10,151 nucleotides of DNA, from contig CAZYSK010000144.1 in NCBI GenBank assembly GCA_964649415.1, positions 1 to 10,151 of the forward strand, written 5' to 3'. Shown in pieces: positions 5,828 to 10,151 of the stretch; within the stretch, counting starts at the first letter, position 1, and each line of letters opens with the position of its first letter. A program made the position numbers and the translations under genes. Source of the DNA: CAZYSK01 sp964649415. GTDB lineage: Bacteria > Chloroflexota > Anaerolineae > B4-G1. The notes under the pieces are model-generated. The model was given only the letters and a program-made list of their open reading frames with translations. It made no database searches and was not told the origin of the DNA.

Positions 5828-5840
5828 GCAGAATTTCTGC
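5828..5840. promoter_or_regulatory. Perfect 13-base palindrome, likely antitoxin operator
   Basis: GCAGAA-T-TTCTGC is a perfect inverted repeat centred on one base. It covers the expected transcription start of the toxin-antitoxin operon, about 7 bases downstream of the -10 box. AbrB/MazE antitoxins commonly repress their own promoters through such dyads; binding here is inferred. Confidence 0.55.
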
Positions 5841-5846
5841 ATCGTC

Positions 5847-5875
5847 AGTATACCACACATGTCGGGGCTGGGCAA
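5847..5875 (-). promoter_or_regulatory. Sigma70 promoter of the toxin-antitoxin operon
   Basis: Reading the - strand, TTGCCC (5875-5870) is followed by a 17-base spacer and TATACT (5852-5847). The -10 is preceded by TGG, an extended -10 element. It points toward the antitoxin gene, leaving a leader of roughly 45 bases. Confidence 0.65.
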
Positions 5876-5918
5876 GCGGGTAAGCTGGCGAAAGGTAAGT
5901 ACAGCTTGTCAGCTTGCC
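5871..5918. other. Nested imperfect hairpin in the divergent intergenic region
   Basis: GGCAAGC (5871-5877) pairs with GCTTGCC (5912-5918), and inside them AAGCTG (5882-5887) pairs with CAGCTT (5902-5907). The two stems are separated by matched 4-base internal loops, with a 14-base apical loop. No T-run follows on the + strand, so it is not an evident terminator. It overlaps the -35 box of the toxin-antitoxin promoter. Confidence 0.4.
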
Positions 5919-5983
5919 TCCGGCAGGGGAGGTGGCGTCTGGTTGGGACTTGATTTGTGGGGGATTGTAGCACAAAGGTTCTA

Positions 5984-6032
5984 TTTCGTCAAACTGAGAT
6001 TTAGTACTGCGCATAGCTCTGGTTTGACGAAA
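5984..6032. promoter_or_regulatory. 11-bp inverted repeat, likely ArsR operator
   Basis: TTTCGTCAAAC (5984-5994) and GTTTGACGAAA (6022-6032) are perfect inverted copies separated by 27 bases, with weaker complementarity continuing inward. The right arm covers the -35 box of the ArsR promoter, a position where repressor binding would block transcription. Autoregulation by the adjacent ArsR protein is the natural reading but is inferred. Confidence 0.55.
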
Positions 6033-6052
6033 CGGGAATGCTGTGCTATATT
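6024..6052 (+). promoter_or_regulatory. Near-consensus sigma70 promoter of the arsR-ABC operon
   Basis: TTGACG (6024-6029), a spacer of exactly 17 bases and TATATT (6047-6052) match the -35/-10 pattern with one mismatch in each box. The region is strikingly AT-rich compared with its surroundings. The start codon at 6087 leaves a leader of about 28 bases with AAGAG (6075-6079) as a weak ribosome binding site. Confidence 0.75.
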
Positions 6053-6086
6053 TTTTAGTATCTGATTAATTACTTAAGAGAAAACA

Positions 6087-6452
6087 ATGAACGAGACGCA
6101 CAATCTAGCCCGTTTCTTCAAGGCCCTGGGAGACGAAACCCGGCTGCGCCTGGTGGCCCTGCTGGCCCGGCAGGAGCCGGGAAATGCGCTGTGCGTGGGC
6201 CGCCTGGCCAGCGAACTGGAGACGAGCACCTCGAACGTGTCCCAACACCTGCGCGTGCTCAAGGACCTGGGGCTGGTGCGCGGGGAGCGGCGAGGCTACC
6301 GGATCCACTACTTCCTGGATCAAGACCGGCTCGCCGCCTACCGGGATACGGTGCGAGAGCTGTTGGGAACAGAGTTGTTCGGAGATCCATCCGGCGTCTC
6401 CAGTCAGAGGCGTAGCGCGAGACCGGGAAGAAGCGACGCACCCACCAGGTAG
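6087..6452 (+). CDS. ArsR-family winged-helix repressor
   Basis: This encodes a 121-residue transcriptional regulator of the ArsR/SmtB family. ALGDETRLRLVALL (13-26) is the typical first helix, the recognition helix lies in STSNVSQHLRVLKDLGLV (47-64), and the beta wing is RRGYRIHYFLD (68-78). The classical thiol metal site ELCVCD is represented only by LCVG with a lone Cys36, so arsenic/cadmium-type sensing through CxC is unlikely from this site; another ligand or a non-metal signal is possible. The Arg/Ser-rich tail after residue 97 is not part of the fold. The gene is transcribed from a near-consensus promoter with an inverted repeat over its -35 box and is followed after 48 bases by two ABC exporter genes, which it most likely represses until their substrate or another inducer is present. 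Confidence 0.88.
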   Translation: MNETHNLARFFKALGDETRLRLVALLARQEPGNALCVGRLASELETSTSNVSQHLRVLKDLGLVRGERRGYRIHYFLDQDRLAAYRDTVRELLGTELFGDPSGVSSQRRSARPGRSDAPTR

Positions 6453-6500
6453 GGCGGGGGCGGGTCAGCCTCGTCGCTGTCTGTCATCGTGGAGCATAGA

Positions 6501-8438
6501 ATGAAGGGAATGTCAAAACCTCTGGCACAGGCCGGGAGAGGACACGGGCAGGCTGGGTCTCCAAGCAGGGAAGGGCGTGGGGCGCCGGGGAGAGGCGCGG
6601 CAGGCGGCCGCAGAGCCGGACCAGCAGGGCCGGTGTGGCCCATCCTGCGCCGGCTGCTGCACACGATGCGGCCCCACGCCGCCATCCTGACCGGCGTCGT
6701 CTTGGCAGCCTTGGCGACCACGGCCGTCGAGCTAGCCCCGCCGTGGATCATCCGCCTGGCCGTCGACCGCTTCATCCTGGAGGGACAGACGGCAAAGATC
6801 TGGTGGGCCGCCGGCGGGCTGCTGGCCCTTTCGTTGGTGCAGGGGAGCGTCGATTTTCTGCGCCTCTACCTAACCGCGTACACCGGCCAGCGTATCGTCT
6901 TCGAGATGCGCAACGCGGTCTTCCAGCACCTCAGTCGCCTCTCATTCTCCTTCTACGACCGAGCGCGCACGGGCGACCTGATGTCGCGCGTCACGGCTGA
7001 CGTGGACGTGCTGAACAACTTCTTCGGGCGGGCGGCGGTCATCGTGTTGACCAACCTGCTGATCCTGGTCGGCATCCTGGGTGTGCTGGTCGCCTGGGAC
7101 TGGCGGCTGGGCCTGGTGTACCTGGGCCTGCTGCCCCTGATCGCCCTTGGCATGTGGGCCTACGCGCGGCGCGTGCGCCCGGCGTGGCGGCGCGTCCAGC
7201 GCCAGATCGCCGCGTTGACGGGCACGGTGCAGGAGAGCCTGGCCGGTGTCCTAGTCGTCAAGCTCTTTGGCCGTGAAGCGTTCGAGCAGGAACGGGTCGG
7301 CCGGAAGAGCGGGATGGTCCTGCATGCCAACCTCGAGACGGCGCGCATTGCCTCGCTGTGGATGCCCTACGCCAGCGTCGTGATGGGGGTGGGGACGGGA
7401 TTGGTGCTGTGGGTCGGGGGGCGTAACGTGATCGCCGGCGCGATCTCGCTGGGCACGCTGATCGGTTTCGCCACGTACATCCAGATGCTGCTGCGCCCCA
7501 TCCGCCAGACGGGGATGATGCTCAACGTCGTGATGCAGGCGCTGGCGGCCGCGGAGCGGGTGTTCGAGGTGCTCGACACACAGCCGGACGTGCAGGACGC
7601 ACCGGGCGCCTATCCCCTGCCCCCCATCGAGGGGCGTGTGCGCTTCGAGGGGGTGAGCTTTGCCTACGCCACCGGCGCCGACGCCGATGCCGGCGTGGAG
7701 GCACTGCGCGACGTGGACCTGGAGGCGGCGCCGGGCGAGCTGGTGGCGCTGGTGGGACCTTCCGGCGCGGGCAAGACGACGCTGGTGCATCTCCTGCCTC
7801 GTTTCTACGACGCCCAGCAGGGGCAGATCACCATTGACGGCCACGACGTCACCCAGGTCACGGTTCAGAGCCTGCGCGACGCCATCGGCATCGCCCTGCA
7901 GACGGTCTTTCTCTTCGACGCCTCGATCGGCGAGAACATCGCCTACGGGAACCCCCACGCCACGCAGCGCGAGATCGAGTGGGCGGCGCGCGTGGTGCAG
8001 ATGCACGCGTTCATCCAATCCCTGCCCCTCGGCTACGGCACGCCGGTGGGCGAGCGGGGCGTGCGGCTCTCCGGCGGGCAGAAGCAGCGCATCGCGCTGG
8101 CGCGGGTGCTGCTCACCGACCCGCGTATCCTGATCCTGGACGAGCCGACCTCCAGCGTGGACGCCGACACTGAGCGGCGCATGCAGCAGGCGCTAGGCGA
8201 GGTGCGCGCCGGACGGACCACCTTCGTCATCGCCCACCGGCTGTGGACGGTGCAGCAGGCCGACCAGATCCTGGTGTTGCGCGACGGGCGCATCGTCGAG
8301 CGGGCGCGCTCCACGCCGGAGCGCTCGGCGCACGAAGCGCTTCTGGCAGCGGGCGGCTTCTACCGCCAGGTGTACATGCTTCAGTTCCAGGCCGAGACGC
8401 TGGCGGCGGGGGAGCCAGCAGGAGGAGGGGCGCGATGA
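6501..8438 (+). CDS. ABC exporter half-transporter (TMD-NBD), first subunit
   Basis: This is a 645-residue inner-membrane exporter subunit of the MDR/MsbA-like (type IV) fold. About six membrane helices span residues 59-330. The nucleotide-binding domain carries Walker A GPSGAGKTT (419-427), Q-loop Q467, signature LSGGQ (523-527), Walker B ILILDEPTS with catalytic E548, and H-loop H579, so this site looks fully active. ATG 6501 was chosen because GGAG (6491-6494) is 6 bases upstream; a GTG at 6489 is in frame but would overlap that site. The first 45 residues are unusual: rich in Gly, Arg, Ala and Pro with no membrane segment, absent from typical relatives. The stop overlaps the next gene's ATG as ATGA, so the two products probably form a heterodimer. 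The exported compound cannot be predicted; drugs, lipids and peptides are all possible for this family. Confidence 0.92.
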   Translation: MKGMSKPLAQAGRGHGQAGSPSREGRGAPGRGAAGGRRAGPAGPVWPILRRLLHTMRPHAAILTGVVLAALATTAVELAPPWIIRLAVDRFILEGQTAKIWWAAGGLLALSLVQGSVDFLRLYLTAYTGQRIVFEMRNAVFQHLSRLSFSFYDRARTGDLMSRVTADVDVLNNFFGRAAVIVLTNLLILVGILGVLVAWDWRLGLVYLGLLPLIALGMWAYARRVRPAWRRVQRQIAALTGTVQESLAGVLVVKLFGREAFEQERVGRKSGMVLHANLETARIASLWMPYASVVMGVGTGLVLWVGGRNVIAGAISLGTLIGFATYIQMLLRPIRQTGMMLNVVMQALAAAERVFEVLDTQPDVQDAPGAYPLPPIEGRVRFEGVSFAYATGADADAGVEALRDVDLEAAPGELVALVGPSGAGKTTLVHLLPRFYDAQQGQITIDGHDVTQVTVQSLRDAIGIALQTVFLFDASIGENIAYGNPHATQREIEWAARVVQMHAFIQSLPLGYGTPVGERGVRLSGGQKQRIALARVLLTDPRILILDEPTSSVDADTERRMQQALGEVRAGRTTFVIAHRLWTVQQADQILVLRDGRIVERARSTPERSAHEALLAAGGFYRQVYMLQFQAETLAAGEPAGGGAR

Positions 8439-10151
8439 CCATCCGTGGTGGGTTCATGACCCGTCTCCAGGGGCAGGAGGAACCCTTTCGCTTCTCACAT
8501 CTGGACCGGCAGGCGCTGGGGATGCTGTGGGGGTACGTGCGGGCGCACGCGGGCCGGCTGGCGCTGGCGCTGGCGGCCACGCTGACCGTGACGGCGACCA
8601 CGTTGAGCATGCCCTACCTGACCAAGGTGGCCGTCGACACCCACATCGCCCGGCGCGACGTGCGCGGCCTGACCCTGGTCGCGCTGCTCTACCTGGCGCT
8701 GAACGGCGTCTACTGGCTGGCGAGCTATTGGCAGGGTTACCTCTCGACGTGGGTGGGGCAGCACGTGGTCCACGCCATCCGGCGCGATCTCTACGCCCAG
8801 GTGCTGCGGCAGCCAGTCGCCTTTCACGAGCGGGAACGGGTCGGGCAGATCTCATCCCGCCTGACCAACGACGTCAACGCCCTCGCCGAGATCGCCTCCA
8901 GCGGCGCGCTCAACTTGGTCAACGATCTGCTCTCGCTGACCGGCATCGTCGCCATCATGGCCCTGCTCGACGCGCGCCTGACGCTGGCCACGCTCATATC
9001 GATCCCGGTGGTGATGGTGAGTATGGGCATGTTGGGCCGGCAGATGCGGCGCGCCTACCGCCAGGTGCAGCAGGCGCTGGCCGAGGTGAACGCGGGCGTG
9101 GAGCAGGGCGTCGCGGGGATGCGCGTTGTCCAATCGCTCTCCCGCGAGTCCTTCACCGTGGAGCAGTTCGAGAGCCTGAGCCTGCGCAACATGAAGGCCA
9201 ACCTGCGCGTGGGCCTGCTCTTTGCCGCTGTATTTCCCACGATGACGGTGACCAACATGCTGGGCGTCGCGCTGGTGCTGGGCTATGGCGGCGCGCTGGT
9301 CGCCGGGAAAGCGCTCACCGTCGGCGTGCTGCTGGCCTTCCTGGGCTACGTCTACCGCTTCTTTGGGCCGTTGCGCGAGTTGAGCCTGGTCTACAACACT
9401 TTCCAGGCCGCGGCCGCCTCGCTGGACCGCATCGCCGACTATATGAGGCGCCGGCCGGAGGTGGCCGAACCAGTGCAGCCCGTGCGGCCTGAGGGCGGGT
9501 TTGAGGGAAGTATCAGGTTCGAGGCAGTGACGTTCGGCTACGGAGACGAGCCGGTGCTGCACGACTTGAGCCTCAATATGGACGCTGGAGAGACGATTGC
9601 CCTGGTCGGCGCGACCGGCGCGGGCAAGAGTACCATCGCCCGGCTGCTGGCCCGGCTGTACGACGTGTGGGAGGGGGCTGTGCGTATCGACGGGATAGAC
9701 GTGCGCCAGATCGGGGCGTCAGACCTGCGCCGGGTGGTGACGGTCGTGCCTCAGGATGTGTTCCTGTTCGCCGACACGGTCCGCGAGAACATTCGCTACG
9801 GCGATCCCCAAGCCAGCGATGATGAGGTCGAGGCGGCCGCCCGCCGCGCGCAGGCGCACGACTTCATCATCCGGCTGCCCCAAGGGTACGACAGCCAGGT
9901 GGGCGAGCTGGGCGCGATGCTGTCGGGCGGGCAGAGGCAACTGGTGGCCTTTGCCCGCGCCTTGCTGGCCGACCCCCGGATCCTGGCGCTGGACGAGGCG
10001 ACGGCCAACGTGGACGCCTACACCGAGGCACTGATCCAGAGCGCCCTGGACGAGATTCGCTGCGAGCGCACGACGCTGATCATCGCCCACCGCTTCTCCA
10101 CGCTGCGCAAGGCCGACCGGATCGTGGTGGTCGAGGATGGGCGGATCGTGG
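8435..10151 (+). CDS. ABC exporter half-transporter (TMD-NBD), second subunit, 3' end cut by window
   Basis: The gene is open from ATG 8435 to the right edge (572 codons) and lacks only a short C-terminus. The start lies in an ATGA overlap with the previous gene and has a strong GGAGGAGGGG site (8421-8430), indicating translational coupling. Membrane helices cover about residues 41-308. The nucleotide-binding domain has Walker A GATGAGKST (392-400), Q440, signature LSGGQ (496-500), Walker B ILALDEA with catalytic E521, and H-loop H552. It differs clearly in sequence from the first subunit, so the pair is not a recent duplication. Many heterodimeric exporters (for example TM287/288 or BmrCD) have one degenerate ATP site; here both catalytic Glu, both signatures and both His are intact. 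Co-transcription with the ArsR gene is likely. Confidence 0.92.
   Translation, partial: MTIRGGFMTRLQGQEEPFRFSHLDRQALGMLWGYVRAHAGRLALALAATLTVTATTLSMPYLTKVAVDTHIARRDVRGLTLVALLYLALNGVYWLASYWQGYLSTWVGQHVVHAIRRDLYAQVLRQPVAFHERERVGQISSRLTNDVNALAEIASSGALNLVNDLLSLTGIVAIMALLDARLTLATLISIPVVMVSMGMLGRQMRRAYRQVQQALAEVNAGVEQGVAGMRVVQSLSRESFTVEQFESLSLRNMKANLRVGLLFAAVFPTMTVTNMLGVALVLGYGGALVAGKALTVGVLLAFLGYVYRFFGPLRELSLVYNTFQAAAASLDRIADYMRRRPEVAEPVQPVRPEGGFEGSIRFEAVTFGYGDEPVLHDLSLNMDAGETIALVGATGAGKSTIARLLARLYDVWEGAVRIDGIDVRQIGASDLRRVVTVVPQDVFLFADTVRENIRYGDPQASDDEVEAAARRAQAHDFIIRLPQGYDSQVGELGAMLSGGQRQLVAFARALLADPRILALDEATANVDAYTEALIQSALDEIRCERTTLIIAHRFSTLRKADRIVVVEDGRIV

Noticed and set aside
6087..6452. ArsR as an arsenite/cadmium sensor of the classical CxC type
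   Set aside because: Only one Cys is present at the site (LCVG), so the two-Cys thiol site is missing.
8852..9562. 236-codon open frame on the - strand inside the second ABC gene
   Set aside because: Low-complexity His/Gln/Arg-rich product, antisense to conserved transporter sequence; a shadow frame.
8435..10151. Degenerate ATP site typical of heterodimeric ABC exporters
   Set aside because: Walker B Glu, signature and H-loop His are intact in both subunits, so no degenerate site can be claimed.

Overview
The window is GC-rich bacterial DNA (roughly two-thirds G+C by eye). It is densely coded, uses ATG, GTG and probably TTG starts, and carries many short palindromic and tandem repeats between and inside genes. 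The gene set and the repeat style (arms of the type GTTCGTAGT...ACTACGAAC, 7- and 8-base intergenic repeats) suggest a Chloroflexota-like bacterium. That placement is an inference from general appearance, not a phylogenetic result.

Region 1 (139-4973, + strand) looks like a catabolic cluster for a hydroxy acid, sugar acid or alcohol. It holds an iron-type alcohol dehydrogenase, a LarA-family nickel-dependent hydroxyacid racemase with all the expected catalytic and nickel/cofactor residues, an NADP-type SDR dehydrogenase resembling gluconate 5-dehydrogenases, and a medium-chain dehydrogenase (MDR) that is split by a frameshift and interrupted by an in-frame repeat block. The simplest reading is racemisation of a 2-hydroxy acid coupled to oxidation/reduction steps; the substrate cannot be read from sequence. 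The iron-ADH is followed directly by an 80-base array of ten 8-base units and then by a cloverleaf-like palindromic repeat.

Region 2 (5014-5875, - strand) is a toxin-antitoxin pair: an AbrB/MazE-type antitoxin whose 3' end overlaps the start of a PIN-domain toxin by 38 bases. It has a good extended -10 promoter and a perfect 13-base palindrome at the expected transcription start. The PIN gene carries a 14-codon insert with a 7-bp GGA-loop hairpin immediately before the last catalytic Asp.

Region 3 (5984-10151, + strand) is an efflux operon: an ArsR-type repressor behind a near-consensus sigma70 promoter whose -35 overlaps an 11-bp perfect inverted repeat, then two ABC exporter half-transporters joined by an ATGA overlap. 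The second runs off the right edge.

The most unusual signal is one hairpin type (6-bp stem, A-GGA-T loop closure, then GGTCCA) present in two unrelated genes, the MDR and the PIN toxin. The stems have different sequences but remain fully paired, and each copy lies within an in-frame insert. This looks like a dispersed palindromic element that tolerates or favours insertion into open reading frames.
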